The translations under genes and the position numbers were made by a program. Positions 18,825 to 27,393 of a stretch of DNA of 64,000 nt are shown here, piece after piece. The notes under the pieces were generated by a model. That model searched no databases, was not told the origin of the DNA, and was given only the letters and a program-made list of their open reading frames with translations. Origin of the DNA: Actinomadura chibensis NBRC 106107 (lineage in GTDB: Bacteria > Actinomycetota > Actinomycetes > Streptosporangiales > Streptosporangiaceae). Every line of letters begins with the position of its first letter. Within the stretch, counting starts at the first letter, position 1. The stretch spans positions 116,847 through 180,846 of the forward strand of contig NZ_BCQP01000030.1 of the NCBI RefSeq assembly GCF_001552135.1, given 5' to 3'.

Positions 18825-21640
18825 GACGGCCCGCTCATGGGATCTCGGCCACAGGTGTGTCGGTCGGGGCGTCCGGTGCGCAGGTCGGTGTGGGCGATGG
18901 TGCGGGCCAGCCGGAGGCAGTGCTGCTCGGAGCCGGTGTCTACGCCGATCATTCGGGCGTGGTGCAGGTGCAGCAGGTCGGCCAGTACCTGGTCGGTGTC
19001 GAGCCCGTCTCGGTCGGCGAGAGCCCGATAGCTGGCCAGCGCCCCCACCAATCCGGCATCGTCTGCGGAGGAGGCGCGGACGCGGGCGAGCTGGGCGGTG
19101 TTCAGGCGCGGGCCGCTGCGGTGCGGCACGTGATCGACGAGCCACCGCAGGCCGTCGCCGCCGGTGAACCCGTGAGCGATGGTGATGACCCCGGCGGCTG
19201 TGGCGGCCTGCGCGTCACCCTCCAGTCGTGCGAGGACGGCGCGGGAGTCGGCCGCGAAGACCGCTTCGGCCGCGGTCAGGGTCGGGCCGCTTCCGTGGCG
19301 GGTCTCTGGCCGGTAGGTTGCCAGGGCGTAGTCGGTGACCAAATCGTCCTCGTGCAGCCGCTCTGCCCACAGGGCGAGGTCATGGGCGGCATCGGCGAAC
19401 TCGCCCTCACGCAGCGGGACGCGCAGCCGCAGGTGTGGGTTCGGGTCGGGGTAGCGCAGGAACCACCAGCCCGCGGGGAGATCGGGAAGGTGGGCCAGGA
19501 CGTCGGTGAGGATGGTCTGGGATGGGCCGAATAGGCGGGCGTCCAGCCATCGGGACCGTCCGGGGCGGTGCTGGAGAGTGCTGGCGGGGCGGGCAGGCCG
19601 GGCCGGGCGCTGTGGGCGCGATGATGTCGAGGTGAGGGTGAGTAGGAGTTCGGCCGGTCTGCCACCGATCCAACCGGAAGGCTCGTCGGCTTCGGTCAGG
19701 GCGGCGCCGCCGTGCCGGTGAAGGTGGCTGCGCAGCACCGCCAGGTGGGCGGGCTCGTCCAGGTCCAGCCGCAGTCGGACATCGTCGAAGCTGCGATTCT
19801 GGCTGATCAGTACCTCACGCGGCACCCGGTGCCGTTCGCGGTGCTGCTGCCAGGCGGCCTGCCACTGCGGCCACGGCGCGCCGCGGCCCGGTAGCGCGGT
19901 CGCGGAGATGGTCCAGCGAGCCGGGTGCAGGACGGCGCGGCCCCGCTGGATCCTGGGTAGGAAAGGCAGGCCGCTGGCATGGCCCCAATCGAACCGGGCG
20001 CACGGGGCGGTCCACGCCGTCCAGATCTCGGTCAGGAACCGGACGAGAGGCTGCTGGGCGGTCGGTAACAGCACGCTGTTGAGCAGCAGCGGTTCGACCG
20101 GCCGTCCGGTGGTGGCCGACACCAGCCACAGCCGCTCGCCGTCCCCCGCCACCGCCAACTCTGCGAGCGTCCAGGGCGGGGCGGGGTGGAAGTCTCCGAC
20201 GGGCAGGACGGGCAGCAGTTCGGGTGCGCGGGCGAGGGTGGCCAGGCGGGCGTGGAGCGGAGGCCCCGACAGCTGCACGATGTCCGCGCCGGGCGTCGCG
20301 GCCGGAAGATCGGTGTAGACGCCGCGGAAGTGCTCCAGTTCGCCGGGGGTGAGCAGGTGCAGGAACCGGGCGGCCGTGACGCCCGCGTGGCGGGCGCCGC
20401 TGACCACGGTCAGCGTGAACGCGCCCCGGTCCAGGTGCCGTGGTGTCGGGGCGGCGAGGGTGAAGCGCAGTTCGGTGTGCGGGATCGGGGGCCGGTCATC
20501 GTCGCCGTGCAGCGCAGCGACCAGATCGTCATCGAGCACGACGTCGGCGCAGCCGTCCAGGGCCGACCGCTGTGCGAGGTCGGCGAGCAGCGCGTCGCGG
20601 GAGGTGAATCCCGCCGGATCACGATGGGGTGAGCCCCGGTACCCGGCGGGGAACCCCAGGACGTTCACCACCTCGCGCAGCGGCACGGCGGCGCCCGGGC
20701 CCCACCGTTCGATGAACGAGCGATGGTAGGCAGCCCAGCCGGGCAGCCGCGGCGCGACGGCGGCGAGCGTCCCGGCCGCATCCTCAGCGGCGGCGACCAC
20801 TGCGGGCGGCAACGTCACCGAGCAGCCGACCCGCAGGTCGACCGCGACCTGGTCGCCGGGGGCGGGCAGGTCGATGCGCCCGGTCAGATGGCGGGCCAGG
20901 TACGCGGATGGGTCGGTCACGGTCATCGGCGGCCGTACCGCCGACAGCAGCACCCTCGCGTTCACCAGCGCGGTCAGCAGTCGCTCGGCTTCGGCCGTGC
21001 CACCGGGAAGCTTGGCAGCCACCGTGGCGGCGAGATCGGCGAACGCGATTGCGGAGGCGGCCTGCTCAACCGCGTCCCGCACCGGATCGGTCAGGTCGAT
21101 CTCGACATCCCACATCCGGTCGTGCTCGGCGCGGGCGCAGGGCAACACCCACCGCCCGCCACGCGCGTACCCGAGAGGGTTCGTCATCACCGCTACTGTG
21201 CGCATGAACGGCAGGTCCCGCTCGGCCCGCGCGGTCTGCTCGGCGGTGAAACGGTCGTCGGGACGGGCCACGGCACGGTTCCGCCCGCTCCAGTACACCG
21301 CCGCGTGCGAGCCGAACTCGACCGGCGCCACGCCCGCGAAGCGGCCGAACGGGGTCGCGCGGGTCGTCCACCTCAACAGATACCGGATCGTGGACTCCAC
21401 CAAGCGCCGTAACCGGCGCGTCTGGACCGGCTGTCCGTCCAGGGCGCGGGTGATCTGGGCGGCCAGGTCGGGCGCGGCGGGCGTGACGGCGGCGGCGAAC
21501 CCCGGCAGCGTCCACGCCTCTTGCAGCCACTCCAGCCACTGTCCGGGCCGGTCGGCGGTCAGGTCGGGCCAGGCGGGCAGGACCAGATCATCAGGGTAGG
21601 CGGCGGCTCTGAGCAGCGCCGCACTCGTCGCGTGGAACAT
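18821..21640 (-). CDS. LanB lanthipeptide dehydratase (full length)
   Basis: Protein of 939 aa. Class I LanB uses glutamyl-tRNA to glutamylate Ser/Thr of the precursor and then eliminates glutamate. The N-terminal glutamylation domain shows RYLLRWTTRATPFGRFAGVA. The C-terminal elimination domain begins near SRWLDARLFG and shows WWFLRYPDPNPHLRLRV. ATG 21640 was chosen because upstream in-frame residues are not family-like. The precursor gene ends 111 bases upstream and LanC overlaps downstream, so the machinery is one unit. Confidence 0.94.
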   Translation of the reverse strand: MFHATSAALLRAAAYPDDLVLPAWPDLTADRPGQWLEWLQEAWTLPGFAAAVTPAAPDLAAQITRALDGQPVQTRRLRRLVESTIRYLLRWTTRATPFGRFAGVAPVEFGSHAAVYWSGRNRAVARPDDRFTAEQTARAERDLPFMRTVAVMTNPLGYARGGRWVLPCARAEHDRMWDVEIDLTDPVRDAVEQAASAIAFADLAATVAAKLPGGTAEAERLLTALVNARVLLSAVRPPMTVTDPSAYLARHLTGRIDLPAPGDQVAVDLRVGCSVTLPPAVVAAAEDAAGTLAAVAPRLPGWAAYHRSFIERWGPGAAVPLREVVNVLGFPAGYRGSPHRDPAGFTSRDALLADLAQRSALDGCADVVLDDDLVAALHGDDDRPPIPHTELRFTLAAPTPRHLDRGAFTLTVVSGARHAGVTAARFLHLLTPGELEHFRGVYTDLPAATPGADIVQLSGPPLHARLATLARAPELLPVLPVGDFHPAPPWTLAELAVAGDGERLWLVSATTGRPVEPLLLNSVLLPTAQQPLVRFLTEIWTAWTAPCARFDWGHASGLPFLPRIQRGRAVLHPARWTISATALPGRGAPWPQWQAAWQQHRERHRVPREVLISQNRSFDDVRLRLDLDEPAHLAVLRSHLHRHGGAALTEADEPSGWIGGRPAELLLTLTSTSSRPQRPARPARPASTLQHRPGRSRWLDARLFGPSQTILTDVLAHLPDLPAGWWFLRYPDPNPHLRLRVPLREGEFADAAHDLALWAERLHEDDLVTDYALATYRPETRHGSGPTLTAAEAVFAADSRAVLARLEGDAQAATAAGVITIAHGFTGGDGLRWLVDHVPHRSGPRLNTAQLARVRASSADDAGLVGALASYRALADRDGLDTDQVLADLLHLHHARMIGVDTGSEQHCLRLARTIAHTDLRTGRPDRHTCGRDPMSGPS

Positions 21641-21751
21641 GGGTCGCTCACCGCCCTGGCGGTCGCAGAAGGGGTTCAACGGGGCCGGGCCCAGCCCCTG
21701 TTGCGCATGGAGCCGCGCACGGGGCCGGGTCCGGCAGGGGTGAGGCGGGTG

Positions 21752-21904
21752 TTAGCGCACGCCGACGTCGGCGTTGGTGGTGCAGGCGTCCGAGCCGGTG
21801 TTGCCCGAGCCGCAGTCGTCGTCGGTGCTGGTGGCGTGGCCGCTCGCGGCGTCCCCGGAGTCGACCAGGCGGACGTTCAGCTCGTACTGCTCGTCGCGCT
21901 CCAT
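21752..21904 (-). CDS. Putative FxLD-like lanthipeptide precursor (50 aa)
   Basis: A 50-residue ORF starting at ATG 21904, with AAGGGA 8 bases upstream. It lies between the PIMT-like methyltransferase and LanB on the same strand. Residues 1-22 look like a leader, with YELNVRLVDSG at 7-17 in place of the FxLD-type motif (F/Y-x-L-D, then VRVV). The core is rich in modifiable residues: Thr25, Ser26, Thr27, Ser33, Thr36, Ser38, Thr42 and Thr43, with Cys31 and Cys41. Asp28-30 precede Cys31 and include candidate methylation sites. The Asn at position 10 is unusual. This is very likely the substrate of the adjacent enzymes. Confidence 0.88.
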   Translation of the reverse strand: MERDEQYELNVRLVDSGDAASGHATSTDDDCGSGNTGSDACTTNADVGVR

Positions 21905-21917
21905 CAGGGTTTCCCTT

Positions 21918-23183
21918 CTATCGAGAGGTGACGGTGGGGAAAGTCAGGACGAAGCGGCTGTGCCGCTTGTCCAGGACGGTCCCGTCCGGCAGGTCGCCGT
22001 CGGGAGTGCGCGCTGGCGCGACGTCCAGGGCCGGAGACGGACTACCGGCGTCCAGCCACGCGCGCATGTGCTCGACCATCCGCCCGGCCGCCGCGGCGGC
22101 GTCGGGCCCGTGGGCGGATGCGCCGAGATCAAACGTCCTGCCGGTCCAGTTCAGCGCCGACCGGTAGGAGAACGTGCCCTCGACGAGGGCGGCGGGAGCC
22201 CCGAACCGCCACGACGGCGCGACGATGCCAGATTTGACGGCCGCCTCCTGCGCCGTCAGCATCATGAACTCGTCCGCCTCCCCCGCGAACCGTGTGGCCA
22301 GCCACAGGTCCAGGTCGGCCAGCACGGTGCGGGGCGGCAGGCTCACCCCGGCCCACGCCACCTGGCGAGGCTGGTTGAGCAGGTCGGCAACTGTGCGGGC
22401 GATGACGTCGGGATCGGTCTGCGGGTCTTCATCGAGCCGCAGGTGGACACCGTCGGCGACGTCGACGTACCGCAGCGGCCGGCCACCCTCGCCCCGCATC
22501 GAGACGAACCCGCACTGGCGGTGGCTGACGCTGGCCAGCCGGTCCCCGGAGCGCCGCAGCGCCCACGATCGGGTCAACCCGAACGTGCGGAGCGGGACGA
22601 CGAGGACACCGTCGCCGTGGAGCTGCTCGCGCCACGCGGGCGGGATGTCCCAGGCCCCTGCGGTGACGATGATCAGGTCGTAGTGGCGGTCCGGCTCGAC
22701 CGGGTGCTCGGCGTCCGCGCACATCACGGTGACGTCGTTGTAGCCCGCCTGCTCCAGGCAGGACGCCGCCCGGTCGGTCACCTCGGGGTCGATGTCGATG
22801 GTCGTGACCGACCCTGTCGGACCGACGAGCTCGCGCAGCAGCGAGGCGTTGTAGCCGCCGCTTCCGACCTCCAGGACGGCGCGGCCCTTCAAACCGCCGA
22901 GCGCCTCGACCGCCTGGCCGAGCATCTCCGCGATCAGGTAAGGCGCCGACACCGAACTGACAGCCTCCTCACCACGCCGGGCAGTGATCACCGCGGTGTT
23001 CTCGTATGCCTTCTCCACCGAGACGCCCGGAGTGAACACTTCACGGGGCACCGTCCGCATCGCCCGCTCCACCTCGGCGGGCATCGCCAAGCCCTTGCCG
23101 GCGTGGTCACTGATGATCGTGTCGACCAATGCGTTGCGGAGTCTCTCGGCCCCCTCGGCGCGGCTCGCGGTGTCGACGCTCAC
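21918..23183 (-). CDS. PIMT-like methyltransferase, FxLD lanthipeptide system
   Basis: Protein of 421 aa. The N-terminal half is a protein-L-isoaspartate methyltransferase-like domain (MRTVPREVFTPG; SAM motif I AVLEVGSGGYNASLLREL; VTTIDIDPE; YDLIIVTAGAWDIP). The ~200-residue C-terminal extension is typical of the 'methyltransferase, FxLD system' type. Related lanthipeptide enzymes (OlvSA group) methylate an Asp side chain, leading to succinimide or isoaspartate. AGGAGG lies 6 bases before GTG 23183. The stop is only 13 bases from the precursor ATG. Confidence 0.92.
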   Translation of the reverse strand: MSVDTASRAEGAERLRNALVDTIISDHAGKGLAMPAEVERAMRTVPREVFTPGVSVEKAYENTAVITARRGEEAVSSVSAPYLIAEMLGQAVEALGGLKGRAVLEVGSGGYNASLLRELVGPTGSVTTIDIDPEVTDRAASCLEQAGYNDVTVMCADAEHPVEPDRHYDLIIVTAGAWDIPPAWREQLHGDGVLVVPLRTFGLTRSWALRRSGDRLASVSHRQCGFVSMRGEGGRPLRYVDVADGVHLRLDEDPQTDPDVIARTVADLLNQPRQVAWAGVSLPPRTVLADLDLWLATRFAGEADEFMMLTAQEAAVKSGIVAPSWRFGAPAALVEGTFSYRSALNWTGRTFDLGASAHGPDAAAAAGRMVEHMRAWLDAGSPSPALDVAPARTPDGDLPDGTVLDKRHSRFVLTFPTVTSR

Positions 23184-23242
23184 GACACGCCTCCTGGGAA
23201 CGGGACGAACCGGTCTGTGAACCGGCCACGGTGCGATGTCAT
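23180..23242 (-). CDS. 20-residue upstream ORF coupled to the methyltransferase
   Basis: ATG 23242 is preceded by AAGGAGG at 10 bases. The 20-codon frame is basic and aromatic (two RF pairs) and ends in a TGA that overlaps the GTG start of the methyltransferase (GTGA). It may be a leader peptide that couples translation into the lanthipeptide genes, or a chance frame. Such a good ribosome-binding site for so short a frame is notable. Confidence 0.4.
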   Translation of the reverse strand: MTSHRGRFTDRFVPFPGGVS

Positions 23243-23440
23243 TGCGGGAGAGCCTCCTTGAGGTGTCGGGTTCGTCGGATCAGCCGTCCGGCCGGGATGA
23301 GGCAGACGGGCCACGTCAGTCCGGGGATCTGCGCGGTCGCAGCGGTGACGCGATCAGCGACTCTCTCAGCGATCCCTGGTTCACCGCCCGCGACCCGCCG
23401 CTGCGCACGCACGGGTGACCCTGCGATGCCCGCTCACAGG

Positions 23441-24985
23441 TCACGATCGTCCCTCTCCGTTCAATCGTTCGGTCCTGGCGGTGTCAAGTGCCTCGGTGGC
23501 CAGAGTCACCGGGCCGGGATGCGATGTTCGCCCCTTGTCCTCACAGCCGATGGCGAGGACCAGTTCGCGGCGCCCCAGCGCGAGTAGGTGATGCACGGCC
23601 TCTAGCGAGTCGCGTCCGATGCCGAGGCTCACCAGTCCCGAGTCCACGTGCTTTGCTGCCTCTTCGCCGCCCTGGTCAATCAGTTCCCGATGGAGATGCG
23701 CCGCACGGTCGTTTACCGCCGAAACTGTCGGTACGAGCAGATCGATCGTGGCCGTCAGCGACTCCAGCGCCTCGGCGAGCCCGCTCAGGGGCGCGTCACT
23801 CGCAGCACCGTCGTCCAGGATCTTCATCGTGTGCTGGGCCTGGTTGGCTAGGGCGTCCAGGGCGCTCAGCATGGCGCGGGTCCGCTCCTTGGCAGCCTGG
23901 TCATTGGCGGCTTGTTTCCTGGCGGAGTGGTCTTCGTCGGCTTGTTTCCAGGCTGCCTGCTCTTGGGGCGTGGGCGTTCTTTTACGAACCAGTGCTGGGG
24001 GATGGGTGGACAGGTGCTGGATGGCCTGTTCGTCGATGGGGCCGGTGGCGAGGGTGGCGGGACGGGGCTGGAGCCTGTTGGGGAGGTTGCGGGCGGTGTC
24101 GCTCTGGTCGGGTTCGTGGGTGTGCAGGTGGGCGGCGCCGGGGGTGGTCAGCAGCGCCCACGAGGCCAGAACGGTCGCCGTCAACGCCAGCAGGTCGGGA
24201 TCGAGGTCATCTGCGGGCGGGACGTCGGGCAGGGCGGCGGGCGGGACGGCGTCTGGGTGGGGGACCAGGATCGTGGCGATCCTGCTGAAGCCCAGCGGCC
24301 CCAGCCTTTCCAGGAGCCCCTCGTAATGGCGGGCGGAATAGGCCGACGTGGAGGGGATGGCGATGCGCTGGTCGCCCCACCAGTACAGCCACGTCCCTTC
24401 CGGAGCGGGGCCCCAGTGGCAGGCGATCAGCGGCACTCCCTTGCGGTCGTGACCGACCTCGCCAGCCCAGCGTAGGAGCCCGGCCTCGACGGGGGGCTCG
24501 ACCGCCCAGGCCCACGCCCGGCTGCTCGGCGCGGCGGCGCCTGCGGGCGCGGTGGAGGTGTCGGCGGTCGCGGCAGCGTGGGCGTGGGCGAGCATGTCGG
24601 TGCCGAGGGTGACGGCGGCGGTGGTGGCCGCCTCGTCCAAGGCGTACAGGTGTGCGTCGGCGATGCGCGCGGCTTCGGCGTCGGTCAGCGCCCAGATCTG
24701 CTGACCGGGGGGCAGGGCGGTGATGCTCGGTGGCGCGGTGAGCCTTCCGGTGTGCTCCCGCTCCTGCGCATACAGCGTTTCGCCCCAGAAGGCGACGAGG
24801 TAGTGGGTGGCGTCGCGCATGCGGTGCAGACGCTCGATCTGCGCGGCGGGATCGGTGACTGCGAACGGGTCGAAGAAGGGATCGTGTGTCATCGAGCGGC
24901 TTTCGTGTGCGGCGGGCGAGACGGGCTGGTCGCGCAGTGGCGGGCTGTCCGGGCCGGGGTGGGGGAGCGGACCGGTGTGGGTCAT
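23441..24985 (-). CDS. Hypothetical protein (514 aa) of the lanthipeptide-linked array
   Basis: ATG 24985 overlaps the stop of the CPBP gene (ATGA) and has AAGGA upstream, so the start is well supported. Residues 1-30 are Pro-rich. Residues about 32-280 look globular (FFDPFAVTDPAAQIERLHRM, WGETLYAQEREHTG, TWLYWWGDQRIAIPSTSAYS). A region of about 70 residues is Ala/Glu/Lys-rich and probably coiled coil (about 345-410). The C-terminus is helical. No membrane segment is visible and no family recognised. It is the last gene before a 198-bp gap that precedes the lanthipeptide genes proper. Confidence 0.75.
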   Translation of the reverse strand: MTHTGPLPHPGPDSPPLRDQPVSPAAHESRSMTHDPFFDPFAVTDPAAQIERLHRMRDATHYLVAFWGETLYAQEREHTGRLTAPPSITALPPGQQIWALTDAEAARIADAHLYALDEAATTAAVTLGTDMLAHAHAAATADTSTAPAGAAAPSSRAWAWAVEPPVEAGLLRWAGEVGHDRKGVPLIACHWGPAPEGTWLYWWGDQRIAIPSTSAYSARHYEGLLERLGPLGFSRIATILVPHPDAVPPAALPDVPPADDLDPDLLALTATVLASWALLTTPGAAHLHTHEPDQSDTARNLPNRLQPRPATLATGPIDEQAIQHLSTHPPALVRKRTPTPQEQAAWKQADEDHSARKQAANDQAAKERTRAMLSALDALANQAQHTMKILDDGAASDAPLSGLAEALESLTATIDLLVPTVSAVNDRAAHLHRELIDQGGEEAAKHVDSGLVSLGIGRDSLEAVHHLLALGRRELVLAIGCEDKGRTSHPGPVTLATEALDTARTERLNGEGRS

Positions 24986-25974
24986 CGGACGGGGTCCTTG
25001 ACCTTGGTCGGGGGGTCGCCTGGGGCGGGCTGTTTGCTGAGCCAGTGCCGCATCCACGTGGGCGCGGCGGTGGGGGCGTAGGAGAGCAGCAGGCCCGCGA
25101 GCAGCGCCGCCACCCCCAGCACCACGCGTCGCCCGTCCGCGCCGATCTCGGCATGGTTGAGTACCACGGCCGTCGCGTTGAACGCCGTGTGGCCGACGAT
25201 GATCGGCCCGATCCGCCCGGTCGCGCGGTGCATCGACCAGGCCGCCCCGGCGAACACGAGGGACGTGGGTGCCGTGGCGCCGAGGTAGGCGTGCGGGATC
25301 ACCCGCAGGACGCACACCACGGTGAGGATCTGCCAGGGCGGGCGGTGCGCGGCCATCATCAGCGCGGCGGGCAGCGCGAGCAGGGGAATCTCCTCCCGCA
25401 GCCCGGCCACCAGCGCCTGGATGGTGAACAATGTCGGGTTGGAGAGGTCGACCGCGTCGGCCTGGGCGACCACGGTGCCTTGCAGGAGTTCGATCCGGTC
25501 GTCCAGGGCCATGGCGATCAGGTGCGCCGCGAACACGATGGCGCAGGCCGCGGCCGCGTCCATGTCCCAGCGCAGGGCGATCTCTCCGGCCAGGCGGCCA
25601 CGCCACAGCGGCGTGCCGGTGTCGGTGGCGAGTCCGGCGCACAGCCACGCGCCCGCCCCGGCCAGCAGCACCGTTGCGGCGGTGTCGGTGGTCTGGCCGA
25701 CCAGCGGCAGCAGCACCGCCCCGGTGAGCGCGAGCCCGGCCGCGCCGCACACCGCGGGCCAGACCGCGCGGCCGCGCTCCGAGCGGTGACGGGCGCGGAC
25801 CAGCAGCCAGATTCCGGCGGCGGTGAGGCTGAGCGCCGAGACGTTGACCGGGACCGCAAGGCCGGGCTGGTCGGCTCCGGCCAGTTCCGCGGCGGCGTGC
25901 AGGGCTGTCGCGGCGTGCGGGCCGAACAGGACGGCTACCGCCGCGGCGCCGCGCCAGCGGGAGGATCGGGTCAT
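24982..25974 (-). CDS. CPBP-family intramembrane metalloprotease
   Basis: Protein of 330 aa with about eight hydrophobic segments. The CPBP (Abi/CAAX protease) motifs are visible: REEIPLLALPAAL (EE pair, about residue 205), RVIPHAYLGA (His) and GHTAFNATAVV (His and Asn). CPBP proteins process prenylated or hydrophobic peptides and include bacteriocin self-immunity proteins. In this setting leader cleavage, immunity or envelope stress are all possible. ATG 25974 was chosen, and TTG 25983 nearer a GAAGG site is an alternative. Confidence 0.85.
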   Translation of the reverse strand: MTRSSRWRGAAAVAVLFGPHAATALHAAAELAGADQPGLAVPVNVSALSLTAAGIWLLVRARHRSERGRAVWPAVCGAAGLALTGAVLLPLVGQTTDTAATVLLAGAGAWLCAGLATDTGTPLWRGRLAGEIALRWDMDAAAACAIVFAAHLIAMALDDRIELLQGTVVAQADAVDLSNPTLFTIQALVAGLREEIPLLALPAALMMAAHRPPWQILTVVCVLRVIPHAYLGATAPTSLVFAGAAWSMHRATGRIGPIIVGHTAFNATAVVLNHAEIGADGRRVVLGVAALLAGLLLSYAPTAAPTWMRHWLSKQPAPGDPPTKVKDPVR

Positions 25975-26006
25975 TGATGACAAGGGCCTTCGTGTGAGGG
26001 AGGTGG

Positions 26007-26861
26007 TCAGGGGACGCGGCGGCGGGCTATCGGCCGAGTGAACTCGGCCCAGACGATCCGGTGGTCAGACAGCGCGTCGCCGCCGAGCTCGACGCCGTAC
26101 CCGGTGATCGTCTCGGTGGGAAGCGTGGTGTAGATCCGGTCGCTGCGGAGCGCGAGCGCGTCCCGGTGCTGGTGCTGGTGCTGGTGCTGGTTCGGGGCGC
26201 GGTGCCCCGTGGTGGGGGTGCGGTCGCCCTTGATGTGGCCGACGTCGTGGAACCCGGCGGCGGCGAGCGTTTCGGCGGGGCGCTTGTCGAGCTTGCTCCT
26301 GGCCGTGGCGTTGTCGGTCCCGGTGGTGTCGGGATCGTCGTCCAATGCGGCGGCGGTGAAGTCGGCGAGGTAGATCAGGTCGTGGTGCCGGTGGGCCGTG
26401 GCCGTTTCGGCTTCGGCCAGGCGGATGGTGGCGCTGGAGGGGGCGCAGTCCCCGACCAGCAGATGCACGGGGCGGGGATGTCCGGCGATGGTGAGGGTGA
26501 CGTCGGTCAGTCCGTTTACGAACGGCGGGCCGGTCAGGTGGGCGACGTCCCTGGCCCCGACGGTGATCTTGTCGCCGACGCGGATCAGCGTGGCGAGGTT
26601 GCGGCCGTAGAAGCTGGAGCGGCCCAGAAACCTCCAGGACATCCCGAGGTCGGCGGCCACGCCGTCCAGGCGTTCGTCGGCGAACATGCCCCAGGTGGCC
26701 TCTTGCAGCCCGATCAGGTCCAGGTCGAGGGAGGCGAGCAGGTCGACCTGCTGGCGCAGGCGGGAGTCGTCGCGGCTGAAGTGCTCGGGGTCGTCGCCGT
26801 CCAGGCCGCCGGTGTGCAAGTTGTAGGTGGCGACGCGGAGGGTGGTGGGCTCGTCAGGCAT
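26007..26861 (-). CDS. Endonuclease/exonuclease/phosphatase (EEP) family protein, paralogue 1
   Basis: Protein of 284 aa with the EEP fold: first strand LRVATYNLHTGG, LIGLQEATWG (metal-binding Glu), and C-terminal LSDHRIVWAEF (Asp-His pair). The usual GDxN motif appears altered (IYLADFTA, with Asn replaced by Thr), so activity may differ from its neighbours. A (Gln-His)4 run near residues 226-233 comes from a hexanucleotide repeat at about 26168-26193. It overlaps the HAD gene start-to-stop by 8 bases. EEP enzymes cleave phosphodiesters in nucleic acids, lipids or nucleotides, and the substrate here is unknown. Confidence 0.85.
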   Translation of the reverse strand: MPDEPTTLRVATYNLHTGGLDGDDPEHFSRDDSRLRQQVDLLASLDLDLIGLQEATWGMFADERLDGVAADLGMSWRFLGRSSFYGRNLATLIRVGDKITVGARDVAHLTGPPFVNGLTDVTLTIAGHPRPVHLLVGDCAPSSATIRLAEAETATAHRHHDLIYLADFTAAALDDDPDTTGTDNATARSKLDKRPAETLAAAGFHDVGHIKGDRTPTTGHRAPNQHQHQHQHRDALALRSDRIYTTLPTETITGYGVELGGDALSDHRIVWAEFTRPIARRRVP

Positions 26862-27393
26862 GAACGGTTCGCTTTCCGGTGAGCAGGTCGGGTAGGTCGC
26901 CGATGCGGGTGATCAAGGTCGTGTTCGGCGGCAGGCCGGGCCGGGCCGACTGGGGTCCGAGCAGGACGGCGCGGATGCCCAGCCCCGCGGGGACAGCCGC
27001 GTCGGTGCGCAGGTTGTTGCCGCAGACCAGCAACTCGCCGGGCTGGACGGCGAGGTCGTCCAGCACGTGCCGGTAGAACAGGCGGCTGGACTTGGTCAGG
27101 CCCAGCTCGTGCGAGAGATAGACCCGGTCCTCGAACAGGGCGCCGAGCCTGGCGGCGTGGAGAGCGGGGCGCCGGTCGTGGCCCGGGCCGGTCTCGGAGA
27201 CCAGCGCCAGGGTGACGCCAAGGTCCTCCAGCGCCCGGACGGCGGCCTTGGCCTGGTCGGTGACCGGCCGCATGCCCGCCATCAGGTTGACGGGGTCCAG
27301 GCCGCTGGTCAGCGTGTGGCCGTAGTCCAGAGCGACGTGGGTGATGGGGCCGCCGTACCGGCGGGCACGCCACAGGGCCCGGTTCGCGGTCAT
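26854..27393 (-). CDS. HAD-superfamily phosphatase-like protein
   Basis: Protein of 179 aa. Motif I is ALDYGHTLTSG (nucleophile Asp, with Gly in place of the second Asp). Motif II is LALVSET, motif III LGLTKSS (Lys) and motif IV LVCGNNLRTDAAVPAGLGI, where the first acidic residue is Asn. These variants suggest altered or weaker phosphatase activity. The start at 27393 overlaps the stop of EEP paralogue 2 (ATGA) and the gene runs into EEP paralogue 1, so the trio is co-translated. A role in phosphoester turnover with the EEP proteins is inference. Confidence 0.83.
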   Translation of the reverse strand: MTANRALWRARRYGGPITHVALDYGHTLTSGLDPVNLMAGMRPVTDQAKAAVRALEDLGVTLALVSETGPGHDRRPALHAARLGALFEDRVYLSHELGLTKSSRLFYRHVLDDLAVQPGELLVCGNNLRTDAAVPAGLGIRAVLLGPQSARPGLPPNTTLITRIGDLPDLLTGKRTVHA

